43,554 nt of DNA from Kiritimatiellia bacterium (GTDB lineage Bacteria; Verrucomicrobiota; Kiritimatiellia; RFP12; UBA1067), in the NCBI GenBank assembly GCA_017395505.1, contig JAFPUH010000007.1, forward strand, positions 1-43,554, read 5' to 3'. This document shows positions 8,165-17,622 of the stretch, in pieces; position 1 is the stretch's first letter, and every line of letters starts with the position of its first letter. The position numbers and the translations under genes are program-made. The notes under the pieces are model-generated. The model saw only the letters and a program-made list of their open reading frames with translations. It did no database searches and was not told where the DNA came from.

Positions 8165-8566
8165 ATGAGAAGAAACCGTAAGCGTTCGAAGAAGATGTCC
8201 GTGATGGCTTCGCGTTCGATGCATATTGGCGCGGTGCTGGTCATGTTCTTCGTAATGGTAATCTTGAACCTGCTCGCGTCGTCGAGCTGCACGCAGATCA
8301 TGAAGTCGATCGGCGAGAAGGAGCGCACGCTCGCGAAGCTCGAGGACGAGCGCATGCGCGAGAGCGCCCGCTGGGACGCGATGAAGACTGCGGACAACAT
8401 CGATCGCGCGCTTCTGAAGTTCGGCCTCTCAATGCGCTACGCGAAGGCTGAGCAGATTGTGCGCATGGATGCCGCGGGGCGTCCCAAGCCGGGGCAGCTC
8501 GCCGTGGCTCGTGCGCGCAGGAGCTCCTCCGCGCTGCGCACTGCCAGCACGGCCAAGAAGCGCTGA
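8165..8566 (+). CDS. FtsL-like cell division protein
   Basis: A 133-residue protein. A very basic N-terminal tail (residues 1-12) is followed by one membrane helix (about 20-40). A charged helix after it (about 41-75: GEKERTLAKLEDERMRESAR) is likely to form a coiled coil. The C-terminal tail is Ala/Arg/Ser-rich. Size, topology and place between rsmH and ftsI are those of FtsL, which joins FtsB and FtsQ to activate FtsW/FtsI at the septum. Direct sequence similarity to FtsL is weak, as is usual. The ATG at 8165 has a good AAGGAG at 8153-8158. An FtsB/DivIC-like protein is encoded at 26711, away from this cluster. Confidence 0.75.
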   Translation: MRRNRKRSKKMSVMASRSMHIGAVLVMFFVMVILNLLASSSCTQIMKSIGEKERTLAKLEDERMRESARWDAMKTADNIDRALLKFGLSMRYAKAEQIVRMDAAGRPKPGQLAVARARRSSSALRTASTAKKR

Positions 8567-8583
8567 CCGCAGAGTGGGGGTGC

Positions 8584-10401
8584 ATGTCGATGCGCGGCGA
8601 AGGCAGGCGTTTCTGGATACCTGTAATAATACTGTCCGTCTTCGCCATCTACTCGTCGCAGCAGCTGGTTCGATCGCACATTGACCCTTCGGTAGATTCC
8701 AACGACTACACGTTCCGGCGCGAACTGCCTGGCAGGAGGGGTTCAATATTCGACGCGACCGGCACGCCGCTCGTAAAGTCTGTGCCGATTTGGGATTACC
8801 ATCTCGATCCCGTGGCACTCACCAATCGCGTAGTTCGCCGGCGAGGCGAGCCGCCGCGTCCAAAGGCGGCGATAGTCAAGACAATCGCGAACGCCCTCGG
8901 GCTTGACTTCAAGAAGCTTCTCGCGATGAGCGACGATGTGCGCCACCGCTACCAGAAACTGGCTGAGTCGTCCGATCCCGAGGCACACAGGATACTGGCG
9001 GATTCCCACCTTGTCGCAGGAGTGTCGATAGAGGACAAGCAGATTCGCCAGTACCTTCACGGTAAGCGCCTCGCGCATGTGCTCGGTTCCGTAAATGCCG
9101 AGCATCAGGGATCTGCGGGCGTGGAGCTCAAGTACGAGAAGTACCTTGCGGGAGTTCCGGGTGAGATTCAGGGTATGAAGGATGCGCGCGGAAGGGAGCT
9201 TTACGACAAGCGCATAATTTCGGTGGACCCGATACCTGGCGCAGACATATACCTGACGATCGACCACACTCTGCAGTACGAGGCCGAGACTGCGCTCGCG
9301 TCGGGCATGGCGGAGTTTCAGCCAAGCTCGGGGTGGTGTCTTGTGATGGACGCGAAGACGGGCGCCGTGCTCGCCATGGCGTCGTTGCCAGACTTCGATC
9401 CGCTCCAGTTCGGCTCGTCGAGCGATTCCGCAAAGCTTAACCGCGTGACGAACTTCACCTACGAACCTGGGTCGGTCATGAAGGTGATCACTGCGGCGGC
9501 CGCATTCGATTCGGGGTTTGCGGAGCCGTCGAAGATGTATTCCACAAAGCGTTTCGACGAGCGCTACTACAAGCTTCCTGGCGACGGCTCGCACGTGTGG
9601 GACCCGATGATGTCAGTTAAGGACGCAATCGTGCACTCGTCGAACATCGTCATAGGCAAGCTCGGCTACGACATGGGTCCGCAGCGGCTATGGTCTTACA
9701 TGAAGGCTTTTGGCTTCGGCGAGCGTACCGGCATAGAGCTGCCCGGAGAGGAAGTCGGCATACTGCGCGACTGGAAGAAGTGGGACAAGGCCACATGGTC
9801 GCGTGCACCGATCGGACAGGGCGTATCGGTGACGGCGATACAGCTGGCGTCCGCATATCAGGCCATCGCAAACGACGGCGCCAGGATGAGGCCGCACATC
9901 ATAAGCAAGATCGTTGATGCACACGGAACAGAGCTTTACCGCCACAGCGACGAGCAGATAGGGCAGCCGATATCGAAGCAGGCCGCACGCAAGCTACGGT
10001 CGGCGATGCTTGGCGTCGCTACGCGAAGCGGCACGGCGAGGCGCGCTGCGATACGCGGCTACTCCGTTGCCGGCAAGACCGGCACTGCACAGAAGGTGAT
10101 AGGGCGAAGCTATGCGCCGGGGCTGTACCGTGCGACATTCTGCGGCATGGTGCCGGCGACAGATCCCAGGCTGGTTGTGCTTGTGACGCTCGACTTCGAC
10201 GAAAAGCGCAAGTACCACCAAGGTGGCAACTCGGCTGCGCCTGTGTTCCGCAGGATCGCCACGGCTGCGCTGCGCTATCTGATGATTCCGCCGGACAAGC
10301 CTGAAGAGCTGGACGAATTCTCCGACGACGATGAATTCGACATGATCATGGAAGAGCGAGCCCGCGCCGCGGGATTGGACGAGGAGGAAAATTTACCATA
10401 G
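8584..10401 (+). CDS. ftsI: Septal peptidoglycan transpeptidase (class B PBP, FtsI/PBP3)
   Basis: A 605-residue protein: a short cytoplasmic tail, one membrane anchor (about 10-27), a PBP dimerisation domain beginning at a LPGRRGSIFD motif (about 48-57), and a transpeptidase domain. The active-site motifs are visible: Ser297-Val-Met-Lys (SxxK), Ser352-Ser-Asn (SxN) and Lys498-Thr-Gly (KTG). It crosslinks peptidoglycan at the division septum. There is no PASTA repeat; instead the C-terminus is a very acidic tail (about 575-605). It starts 17 bases after the FtsL-like gene. The usual next genes (murE, murF, mraY and so on) are missing; a new promoter for ppdK follows at once. Confidence 0.93.
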   Translation: MSMRGEGRRFWIPVIILSVFAIYSSQQLVRSHIDPSVDSNDYTFRRELPGRRGSIFDATGTPLVKSVPIWDYHLDPVALTNRVVRRRGEPPRPKAAIVKTIANALGLDFKKLLAMSDDVRHRYQKLAESSDPEAHRILADSHLVAGVSIEDKQIRQYLHGKRLAHVLGSVNAEHQGSAGVELKYEKYLAGVPGEIQGMKDARGRELYDKRIISVDPIPGADIYLTIDHTLQYEAETALASGMAEFQPSSGWCLVMDAKTGAVLAMASLPDFDPLQFGSSSDSAKLNRVTNFTYEPGSVMKVITAAAAFDSGFAEPSKMYSTKRFDERYYKLPGDGSHVWDPMMSVKDAIVHSSNIVIGKLGYDMGPQRLWSYMKAFGFGERTGIELPGEEVGILRDWKKWDKATWSRAPIGQGVSVTAIQLASAYQAIANDGARMRPHIISKIVDAHGTELYRHSDEQIGQPISKQAARKLRSAMLGVATRSGTARRAAIRGYSVAGKTGTAQKVIGRSYAPGLYRATFCGMVPATDPRLVVLVTLDFDEKRKYHQGGNSAAPVFRRIATAALRYLMIPPDKPEELDEFSDDDEFDMIMEERARAAGLDEEENLP

Positions 10402-10419
10402 ACCTTGTCGCGGGAAATA

Positions 10420-10428
10420 TGATATAAT
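10420..10428 (+). promoter_or_regulatory. Extended -10 promoter of ppdK
   Basis: TGA followed by TATAAT (10423-10428), with no good -35 at 16-18 bases. The predicted leader is about 28 bases with a weak GAAAG ribosome binding site before the ATG at 10463. Confidence 0.65.
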
Positions 10429-10462
10429 TTGCCGAAACAAACTAAAAGAAAACACGAAAGCT

Positions 10463-13111
10463 ATGAGCGAACAGAAGAAATACGTCTACTTCTTCGGTGC
10501 AGGACAGACCGAAGGTAATGCCAACATGCGCGAACTCCTGGGCGGCAAGGGCGCAAACCTTGCCGAAATGGCCGGCCTGGGGCTCCCCGTTCCGCAGGGT
10601 TTCACGATTTCGACCGAGGCATGCACCCGTTACTACGACGATGGCAAGGTCATCGGCGAGGACATCATGGCCCAGGTCATGGAGTACATCGACAAGCTTG
10701 AGCAGTCGGCCGGAAAGAAGTTCGGCGACGCGAAGAATCCGCTTCTCGTCTCGGTGCGTTCCGGTGCTCGCGCGTCGATGCCCGGCATGATGGATACGAT
10801 CCTCAACCTCGGTCTCAACGAGACGGTCGTCGAGTCTCTCGCGAAGCAGACGAAGAATCCCCGCTGGGCGTGGGACTGCTACCGCCGCTTCATCCAGATG
10901 TTCTCCGACGTGGTGATGGAGGTCGGCAAAAAGTATTTCGAGAAGCTCATCGACGAGATGAAGGCGAAGCGCGGCGTCAAGCTCGACGTTGAGCTTACGG
11001 CCGACGATCTCAAGGAACTCGCAGGTCAGTTCAAGGCAGAGTACAAGGCGAAGATCGGCCGCGACTTCCCGACGGAGGCGAAGGAGCAGCTTTTCGAGGC
11101 GATCAAGGCAGTCTTCCGCAGCTGGGACAACCCGCGCGCGAACATCTACCGCCGCGACAACGACATCCCCTACAGCTGGGGTACTGCGGTCAACGTTCAG
11201 ATGATGGCGTTCGGCAACCTGAACGACGAGTCCGGCACGGGCGTTGCGTTCACGCGCGATCCTGCGACCGGCGAGAAGAAGCTGATGGGCGAGTTCCTCA
11301 TGAACGCGCAGGGCGAGGATGTGGTAGCCGGTGTGCGCACTCCGATGCCCATCGCGAAGATGGCTGAGGTCATGCCTGAGGTGTTCGAGCAGTTCCAGAA
11401 GATCTGCAATACGCTCGAGGGCCACTACCGCGACATGCAGGACATGGAGTTCACGATCGAGAACAAGAAGCTCTTCATGCTCCAGACGCGCAACGGCAAG
11501 CGTACGGCCAAGGCCGCGCTGAAGATCGCGTGCGATCTCGTCGATGAGGGTATGCGCACCGAGGAGGAGGTCGTTCTCATGATCGACCCGCGCAACCTCG
11601 ATACTCTTCTCCACCCGCAGTTCGACACTGTCGCCCTCAAGCGCGGCAAGGTCATGGGTCGAGGTCTCGCGGCTTCGCCCGGCGCGGCTTGCGGACGCAT
11701 CGTGTTCACAGCTGAGGACGCCAAGGAGTGGAAGGCGCGTGGCGAGAAGGTGGTTCTCGTCCGTCTCGAGACGAGCCCTGAGGACATTGAGGGCATGAAG
11801 GCTGCAGAGGGCATCCTTACAGTTCGCGGCGGCATGACGAGCCATGCGGCGGTCGTCGCCCGCGGCATGGGCGAGTGCTGCGTCTCCGGCTGCCAGGAGA
11901 TCGTCATGGACGAGGAGAACAAGACGTTCGTCCTCGGTGGCAAGGTCTTCAAGGAGGGCGACTGGCTCTCGATCGACGGTTCGACCGGCAACATCTACGA
12001 CGGCGTTGTTCCTACGGTCGCCGCGACGATCGCCGGCGAGTTCGGCCGCATCATGATGTGGGCAGACAAGTTCCGCCGCCTCAAAGTGCGCACAAACGCC
12101 GACACGCCGCGTGACGCCAAGAAGGCGCGCGAGCTCGGGGCCGAGGGCATTGGTCTCTGCCGTACGGAGCACATGTTCTTCTCGCAGAGCCGAATTCTCT
12201 CGTTCCGCCAGATGATCTGCGCTGACACGGTCGAAGAGCGCGAGATTGCGCTCGCTAAGGTGCTTCCGTACCAGCAGGACGACTTCGAGCAGCTCTTTGA
12301 GGCTCTTGACGGACAGCCCGTCACGATCCGCTTCCTCGATCCGCCGCTTCACGAGTTTGTGCCGCACACCGAGGACGAGATCGCTCTTCTCGCCAAGGAG
12401 ACGCACAAGCCGATCTCCCGCATCAAGGAAATCATCGACTCGCTGCACGAGTTCAACCCGATGATGGGCCACCGCGGTTGCCGTCTCACCGTCACGTATC
12501 CCGAAATCGCGGTGATGCAGACTAAGGCGATTATCCGTGCGGCGATCAATGTTCAGCGCAAGCACAAGGGCTGGACGGTCAAGCCTGAGATCATGATTCC
12601 GCTCACAGGCGACGTGAAGGAGTTCAAGTTCGTGAAGGACATCGTCGTCCGCGTAGCGAACGAGGAGATTCAGGCTGCCGCGATCAAGCTGAACTACGAG
12701 GTCGGCACGATGATCGAGATTCCGCGCGCCGCGCTTACAGCAGGCGACATCGCGGAAGAGGCGGAGTTCTTCTGCTTCGGCACCAACGACCTTACCCAGA
12801 TGACGTTCGGCTTCAGCCGCGATGACGCTGGCAAGTTCCTCGGCGCCTACTACGACAAGAAGATCTACGAGAACGATCCGTTCGCGAAGCTCGACCAGAC
12901 TGGCGTCGGCAAGCTCATGAAGATGGCTGTGAACGATGGCAAGGCGACTCGTCCCGAGCTGCATTGCGGCATCTGCGGCGAGCATGGCGGCGATCCGTCA
13001 TCCGTCGAGTTCTGCCACAAGATCGGGCTGAACTACGTCAGCTGCTCGCCCTATCGAGTACCGATCGCGCGTCTTGCCGCGGCTCAGGCTGCCCTCCGCG
13101 ACAGGAAGTGA
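10463..13111 (+). CDS. ppdK: Pyruvate, phosphate dikinase
   Basis: An 882-residue protein of typical PPDK length. Domains in order: the N-terminal ATP-grasp nucleotide-binding domain (opening GGKGANLAEMAGLGLPVP), the swivelling phosphohistidine domain with GGMTSHAAVVARG (His461 as the phosphate carrier), and the C-terminal PEP/pyruvate barrel with CGEHGGDP (Cys838 as the expected acid/base). It interconverts pyruvate + ATP + phosphate and PEP + AMP + pyrophosphate. In anaerobes it often runs in glycolysis as a pyrophosphate-saving step. Together with the OadA-like protein at 15887 it suggests carbon flow around PEP, pyruvate and oxaloacetate. The gene has its own promoter and a GC-rich hairpin after it. 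Confidence 0.97.
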   Translation: MSEQKKYVYFFGAGQTEGNANMRELLGGKGANLAEMAGLGLPVPQGFTISTEACTRYYDDGKVIGEDIMAQVMEYIDKLEQSAGKKFGDAKNPLLVSVRSGARASMPGMMDTILNLGLNETVVESLAKQTKNPRWAWDCYRRFIQMFSDVVMEVGKKYFEKLIDEMKAKRGVKLDVELTADDLKELAGQFKAEYKAKIGRDFPTEAKEQLFEAIKAVFRSWDNPRANIYRRDNDIPYSWGTAVNVQMMAFGNLNDESGTGVAFTRDPATGEKKLMGEFLMNAQGEDVVAGVRTPMPIAKMAEVMPEVFEQFQKICNTLEGHYRDMQDMEFTIENKKLFMLQTRNGKRTAKAALKIACDLVDEGMRTEEEVVLMIDPRNLDTLLHPQFDTVALKRGKVMGRGLAASPGAACGRIVFTAEDAKEWKARGEKVVLVRLETSPEDIEGMKAAEGILTVRGGMTSHAAVVARGMGECCVSGCQEIVMDEENKTFVLGGKVFKEGDWLSIDGSTGNIYDGVVPTVAATIAGEFGRIMMWADKFRRLKVRTNADTPRDAKKARELGAEGIGLCRTEHMFFSQSRILSFRQMICADTVEEREIALAKVLPYQQDDFEQLFEALDGQPVTIRFLDPPLHEFVPHTEDEIALLAKETHKPISRIKEIIDSLHEFNPMMGHRGCRLTVTYPEIAVMQTKAIIRAAINVQRKHKGWTVKPEIMIPLTGDVKEFKFVKDIVVRVANEEIQAAAIKLNYEVGTMIEIPRAALTAGDIAEEAEFFCFGTNDLTQMTFGFSRDDAGKFLGAYYDKKIYENDPFAKLDQTGVGKLMKMAVNDGKATRPELHCGICGEHGGDPSSVEFCHKIGLNYVSCSPYRVPIARLAAAQAALRDRK

Positions 13112-13137
13112 TCGGCACTGCGATCAGATGAAAACGA

Positions 13138-13165
13138 AGGCGGCGCTTCTTTCCGGGCGCCGCCT
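13138..13165 (+). terminator. GC-rich hairpin between ppdK and valS
   Basis: AGGCGGCGC (13138-13146) and GCGCCGCCT (13157-13165) form a perfect 9-bp stem with a 10-base loop. No T-tract follows directly, so it may terminate poorly, or act as a 3' mRNA stabiliser or a valS leader structure. Confidence 0.5.
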
Positions 13166-13202
13166 CGTAATACTGGAACGATTTTGGAAAGACACTGAGG
13201 AC

Positions 13203-15836
13203 ATGATGGAGAAACATTACGACGCGAAGGCTGCAGAGGCCAAATGGTACAAGAAGTGGGAAGAAGGCGGGTGCTTCCATGACGAGCCCGGCCAAGGTGA
13301 GCCATATTCGGTCGTGATACCGCCGCCAAACGTGACCGGTATTCTGCACATGGGCCATGCGCTCAACGAGACGATTCAGGACATCCTCGTGCGCTGGCGC
13401 AGGATGCAGGGACGCAACACGCTTTGGCTGCCCGGCACGGACCACGCCGGCATCGCCACGCAGAACGTCGTCGAGAAGGCGCTGCGCAAGGAGGGTAAGC
13501 GTCGTCAGGACCTCGGACGCGAGGCGTTCGTGGAGCGCGTTTGGGACTGGAAGCGTCAGTACGGCGGCACAATCGTGCGTCAGCAGAGGATGATGGGCAA
13601 CTCCACCGACTGGAGCCGCGAGCGCTTCACGTTCGACGAGGGCTGCTCGAAGGCCGTCGTCAAGGTGTTCACCCAGCTCTACAACGAGGGTCTCGTCTAC
13701 AAGGGCAACTACATCGTCAACTGGTGCCCGCGCTGCGGCACGGCGCTCGCCAACGACGAGGTCGAGCACGAGGCCAACCACGGCCACCTCTGGTATGTGC
13801 GCTATCCGGTCGTCGGCAGCGCGCTCGGCGTGAAGGGCGAGCCATACAAGGACTACGTCATGGTCGCGACGACGCGTCCCGAAACCTTGCCAGGCGATAC
13901 CGCGGTTGCGGTGAACCCTAAGGACGAGCGCTACGCGCACCTCATCGGCAAGAACGTGATACTTCCGCTTACGGGACGCGAGATACCCGTCATCAGCGAC
14001 GACTACGTCGAGAAGGAGTTCGGCACCGGCATCGTGAAGATCACGCCCGCGCACGATCCTAACGACTTCCTCGTTGGCAAGCGCCACGGCCTCGCCGAGA
14101 TAAACATCATGACCGACGACGGCCACATGAACGAGCTTGCAGGCGCGAAGTACGTCGGCATGGACCGCTTCGAGTGCCGCAAGGCGCTGGTCGCCGATCT
14201 TGAGGCTGAGGGCTATCTCGACCACATAGAGGACTACGACAACCAGGTCGGCCACTGCTACCGCTGCCACGAGGTTGTGGAATCGCGCCTCTCCAAGCAG
14301 TGGTTCGTGAAGATGAAGCCTCTCGCCGAGCCTGCTATAGAGGCCGTGAAGAACGGCAGCGTCCGCTTTGTCCCCGACCGCTGGTCGAAGATATACTTCA
14401 ACTGGATGGAGAACATCCAGGATTGGTGCATTTCGCGTCAGCTCTGGTGGGGCCACCGCATACCGGCTTACACTTGCACGAAGTGCGGTGAGCTTGTGGT
14501 CGGAGAGACCGCGCCCGGCGTCTGCCCGAAGTGCGGTGCGCACGAGTTCGAGCAGGACCCCGACGTGCTCGACACGTGGTTCAGCTCCTGGCTCTGGCCG
14601 TTCTCGACGCTCGGCTGGCCCGAGAAGACCGCCGATCTCGACTACTACTATCCGACGACCGATCTCGTGACCGCGCAGGACATCATCTTCTTCTGGGTGG
14701 CCAGGATGATGATGGCGGGCATCCATTTCATGGGCAAGCCGCCGTTCAAGAACATCGTTATCCACGGCATAGTGCGCGCCGCGGACGGCTCCAAGATGTC
14801 GAAGTCGAAGGGCAACTCGCTCGATCCGCTTGAGCTCATCGACGCGTATTCGGCGGATGCCCTCAGGTTCTCCATCGCGCTCATCACCTCGCTCGACTGC
14901 GATTCGAAGGTCAGCAAGGAGAAGTTCGAGATCGGCCGCAACTTCTGCACGAAGATATGGAACGCCGCTAGGTTCATGGAGATGAACGGTGCGAAGGACG
15001 CGGCGTTCGCGAACCTTACCGCAGACGAGAAGCACATCCTCTGGGCGACGGACCTCGCTTGCAGGAAGGTCAGCGAGCTTCTTGAGCAGTACAGGATCCA
15101 GGACGGCGCGCTCGCTGTGTACGACTTCTTCTGGACGCAGATATGCGACTGGTTCGTGGAGTACGCCAAGGACGCGCCCGACAAGGCCAGGGCGTTCGCG
15201 ATACTGCGCGACGTGTTCTACAAGGCGCTCAGGCTGCTGCATCCCTACATGCCGTTCATCACCGAGGAAGTCGCGCATCAGCTCGGCTACCTCAATGACG
15301 GCGAGACGATCATGCGTGCCGATTTCCCGAAGGGCTACAGCGACGATGAGAAGGCGGCGTGGGGCATTTCGCAGGAGGTGTACGATTTCGTCAACGCCAA
15401 GCGCGAGGCAATCACTGCCATCCGTGCGCTTCGTGCCGAGTACAAGGTCGCTCCGTCCGCATTCGTAAAGGTGACTGTTGCGACCGACGACACGAGGGTT
15501 GCGGCCGAGGTGGATTCATTGAAGAAGGCGATGCGCGCAGAGACCGTCGAGTTCGTTCCTGCGGGCAGCGACCTCGCAATGCCGTCCAAGATCACTGGCT
15601 TCGGTACGGTCTATCTCTCGCTCGAAGGCCTTGTCGACAAGGCGGCAGAGTCTAAGAGAATCGCCGGCGAACTGGCGAAGTTGAGTGGATTCATCAAGTC
15701 CAGCGAGGCAAAGCTCGCGAACGAGAACTTCGTCGCGCATGCGCCCGAAGCCGTTGTGTCCGAGGCCAGGCGCAAGTTGGCCGAGAACAGGGAGAAGGTC
15801 GCGCAGCTTGAGAAGCTTGCGAAGCTTTTTGCATGA
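13203..15836 (+). CDS. valS: Valyl-tRNA synthetase
   Basis: An 877-residue class I aminoacyl-tRNA synthetase. The HIGH-type motif is HMGH (49-52), preceded by PPPNVTG. The class signature KMSKS is at 531-535. Two Cys pairs (CPRCGT around residue 177, and CTKCG with CPKCG around 425-445) suggest zinc ribbons. DTWFSSWLWPFSTLGWP is the ValRS-specific segment. An editing (CP1) domain lies between. The C-terminal helical arm ends in a Lys/Glu-rich coiled coil, as usual in ValRS. I chose the ATG at 13203 because the protein then begins in the normal place and a TGAGGA lies just upstream. The frame is open further back into ppdK, but that part is not ValRS-like. Confidence 0.96.
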   Translation: MMEKHYDAKAAEAKWYKKWEEGGCFHDEPGQGEPYSVVIPPPNVTGILHMGHALNETIQDILVRWRRMQGRNTLWLPGTDHAGIATQNVVEKALRKEGKRRQDLGREAFVERVWDWKRQYGGTIVRQQRMMGNSTDWSRERFTFDEGCSKAVVKVFTQLYNEGLVYKGNYIVNWCPRCGTALANDEVEHEANHGHLWYVRYPVVGSALGVKGEPYKDYVMVATTRPETLPGDTAVAVNPKDERYAHLIGKNVILPLTGREIPVISDDYVEKEFGTGIVKITPAHDPNDFLVGKRHGLAEINIMTDDGHMNELAGAKYVGMDRFECRKALVADLEAEGYLDHIEDYDNQVGHCYRCHEVVESRLSKQWFVKMKPLAEPAIEAVKNGSVRFVPDRWSKIYFNWMENIQDWCISRQLWWGHRIPAYTCTKCGELVVGETAPGVCPKCGAHEFEQDPDVLDTWFSSWLWPFSTLGWPEKTADLDYYYPTTDLVTAQDIIFFWVARMMMAGIHFMGKPPFKNIVIHGIVRAADGSKMSKSKGNSLDPLELIDAYSADALRFSIALITSLDCDSKVSKEKFEIGRNFCTKIWNAARFMEMNGAKDAAFANLTADEKHILWATDLACRKVSELLEQYRIQDGALAVYDFFWTQICDWFVEYAKDAPDKARAFAILRDVFYKALRLLHPYMPFITEEVAHQLGYLNDGETIMRADFPKGYSDDEKAAWGISQEVYDFVNAKREAITAIRALRAEYKVAPSAFVKVTVATDDTRVAAEVDSLKKAMRAETVEFVPAGSDLAMPSKITGFGTVYLSLEGLVDKAAESKRIAGELAKLSGFIKSSEAKLANENFVAHAPEAVVSEARRKLAENREKVAQLEKLAKLFA
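15813..15830 (+). terminator. Weak hairpin with T-run at the end of valS
   Basis: AAGCTT (15813-15818) and AAGCTT (15822-15827) can pair around a 3-base loop, followed by TTT. It lies inside the last codons of valS. It could be a coincidence of Lys-Leu codons. Confidence 0.25.
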
Positions 15837-15847
15837 GGCAAGAAGAT

Positions 15848-15878
15848 TTGCGCAACAAACACTGAAATGTGGTATAAT
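15848..15878 (+). promoter_or_regulatory. Promoter of the oadA-glgA-mcs-clpC region
   Basis: TTGCGC (15848-15853), a 19-base spacer, and an extended -10 TGG-TATAAT (15870-15878). The ATG at 15887 begins 9 bases after the -10, so a leader of at most one or two bases is expected from that codon. The downstream in-frame ATG at 15905 would have about 20 bases. Confidence 0.65.
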
Positions 15879-15886
15879 ACAAGCGT

Positions 15887-17596
15887 ATGAAAGATACCGC
15901 CAACATGAAGGTTCGCATAACCGACACCACCTTGCGTGATGCGCACCAGTCGCTTTGGGCGACGAGGATGCGTACTGACGACATACTCAAGATCGCTGAG
16001 AAGATCGACGACGCCGGCTACTACTCGCTGGAGTGCTGGGGTGGCGCGACGTTCGACGTCTGCATGCGCTTCCTTCGCGAGAATCCGTGGGAGAGGCTTC
16101 GCCAGATAAAGAAGGTCTGCCGCAAGACGCCTCTTCAGATGCTTCTTCGCGGGCAGAACCTGCTTGGCTACAAGCACTACCCTGACGATGTCGTCGAGCG
16201 CTTCATCGCGCTGGCTTGCGAGAATGGCATGGATATCTTCCGCGTGTTCGACGCGCTGAATGATCCGCGCAACCTTGAGCAGGCGATAAAGTGCGTGAAG
16301 AAGTACGGCGGCCATGCGCAGGGTACGATAAGCTATACGACATCGCCGGTGCATACGATCGATGCATACGTCTCGCTTGCGAAGGAGCAGGTTGCGATGG
16401 GCGTCGACACCCTCTGCATAAAGGACATGGCGGGCATCCTCACGCCTGGCGCTGCGCGCGAACTCGTGGGCGCTCTAGTGAAGGCTCTCCCCGAGCTGCC
16501 GATACAGGTTCATTCCCACATGACCAGCGGAATGGCCGCTGCGATGTACATGGCCGCCGTTGAAGCTGGCGCAGGATGTGTGGACTGTGCGATTTCCACA
16601 ATGAGTTCCTTCTCTTCGCAGCCGCCTACCGAGTCTGTAGTCGCGATTCTCGAGTCGGAGGGTTTTGACACCGGCCTAGATCAGAAGAAGCTCGCGGAGA
16701 TCAATGCGTACTTCAAGGGTGTTAAGGCCAAGCGTCAGCCGGTCTCTTCATCAAAGGTTGAGGCTGTCGATGCCGGAGTGCTCGTGCATGCGATTCCGGG
16801 CGGTATGATATCCAACCTGCGCTCCCAGCTCGCTCAGCAGGATGCGCTTGATCGTCTTGACGAGGTCCTTGAGGAGCTTCCCAAGACTCGTGCCGATCTT
16901 GGCTATCCTCCGCTCGTGACCCCGACGTCCCAGATCGTCGGCGTGCAGAGCGTTCTCAACGTGCTTTCTGGCAAGCGCTATTCTATGGTCACCGATGAGA
17001 CCAAGCGCTATGCGGCCGGCTATTATGGCCGTACACCAGCTCCGATAGAGCCTAAGTTGCGCAAGAAGCTGATGGGCGGTCTGAAGCCGATCACGTGCCG
17101 TCCGGCCGATTTGCTGAAGCCTGGCCTCGTGGCCGCCGCGGCGGAGCTGCCGCCGAACACAATCAAGGCCGAGGAGGACATACTTTCCTACGCACTCTTC
17201 CCAGAGGTCGCGCTTGGCTACTTCAAGTGGCGTAACGCAGATCCCTCGAAGCGCGAGCCCATTCCTGCCGATGTCGAAGAGGCCGCCCAGGCGGTTGCGC
17301 CGACTCAGAAGCCTTCGGCCGCTTCGGCGGATGCGAAGGGGTCCGCTCCGGCCGCTGCAGTGTCAGGCACTCCTGTGCTTGCTCCGCTGAACGGTACGTT
17401 CTACCGTAGCGATGCGCCAGGCAAGCCGCAGATGGCGGCTGACGGCGCCACCGTCAAGGCAGGCGACGCGGTGTGCGTGGTCGAAGCCATGAAACTCTTC
17501 AACCCAATCAAGGCTTCTGCTTCCGGCAGGATAACCTTCCTGGTTGAGCACGGCAAGCCTGTCACCAAGGGGCAGGCGATTGCTTCGATCGAATAA
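15887..17596 (+). CDS. oadA: Biotin-dependent oxaloacetate decarboxylase alpha / pyruvate carboxylase B-type subunit
   Basis: A 569-residue protein. It has an HMGL-like carboxyltransferase TIM barrel opening with ITDTTLRDAHQSLWATRM, then a conserved PYC/OadA domain (about 290-460). An Ala/Pro linker (about 470-495) leads to a C-terminal biotinyl domain with EAMKLF; Lys536 is the predicted biotinylation site. The carboxyltransferase moves CO2 between oxaloacetate/pyruvate and biotin. Without an adjacent membrane beta subunit or biotin carboxylase, it could be OadA of a Na+-pumping decarboxylase or the B subunit of a two-part pyruvate carboxylase. The start is either 15887 (leaderless) or ATG 15905, which gives the family-typical MKVRITDTTLRD. 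The next gene, glgA, is 26 bases away. Confidence 0.88.
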   Translation: MKDTANMKVRITDTTLRDAHQSLWATRMRTDDILKIAEKIDDAGYYSLECWGGATFDVCMRFLRENPWERLRQIKKVCRKTPLQMLLRGQNLLGYKHYPDDVVERFIALACENGMDIFRVFDALNDPRNLEQAIKCVKKYGGHAQGTISYTTSPVHTIDAYVSLAKEQVAMGVDTLCIKDMAGILTPGAARELVGALVKALPELPIQVHSHMTSGMAAAMYMAAVEAGAGCVDCAISTMSSFSSQPPTESVVAILESEGFDTGLDQKKLAEINAYFKGVKAKRQPVSSSKVEAVDAGVLVHAIPGGMISNLRSQLAQQDALDRLDEVLEELPKTRADLGYPPLVTPTSQIVGVQSVLNVLSGKRYSMVTDETKRYAAGYYGRTPAPIEPKLRKKLMGGLKPITCRPADLLKPGLVAAAAELPPNTIKAEEDILSYALFPEVALGYFKWRNADPSKREPIPADVEEAAQAVAPTQKPSAASADAKGSAPAAAVSGTPVLAPLNGTFYRSDAPGKPQMAADGATVKAGDAVCVVEAMKLFNPIKASASGRITFLVEHGKPVTKGQAIASIE

Positions 17597-17622
17597 GCAA
17601 AACAGTTTAAGGAGGTATTCGG

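Noticed and set aside
10442..12985. An open frame of about 850 codons on the minus strand opposite ppdK
   Set aside because: It mirrors a certain gene. The composition (Leu, Arg, Asp, His-rich, low complexity) is typical of the antisense frame of a GC-rich gene, and no domain is recognisable.
13112..13202. Possible T-box leader before valS
   Set aside because: Only 91 bases are available, no T-box consensus (TGGNACCGCG) is present, and the hairpin there is better explained as a terminator or 3' structure of ppdK.
13038..15278. An open frame of about 750 codons on the minus strand opposite valS
   Set aside because: Antisense shadow of valS with no motif and biased composition; no promoter or ribosome binding site supports it.
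15813..15830. Intrinsic terminator inside the end of valS
   Set aside because: Listed only at low confidence: the repeat comes from repeated Lys-Leu codons in a coiled coil and the T-run is three bases after the stem.
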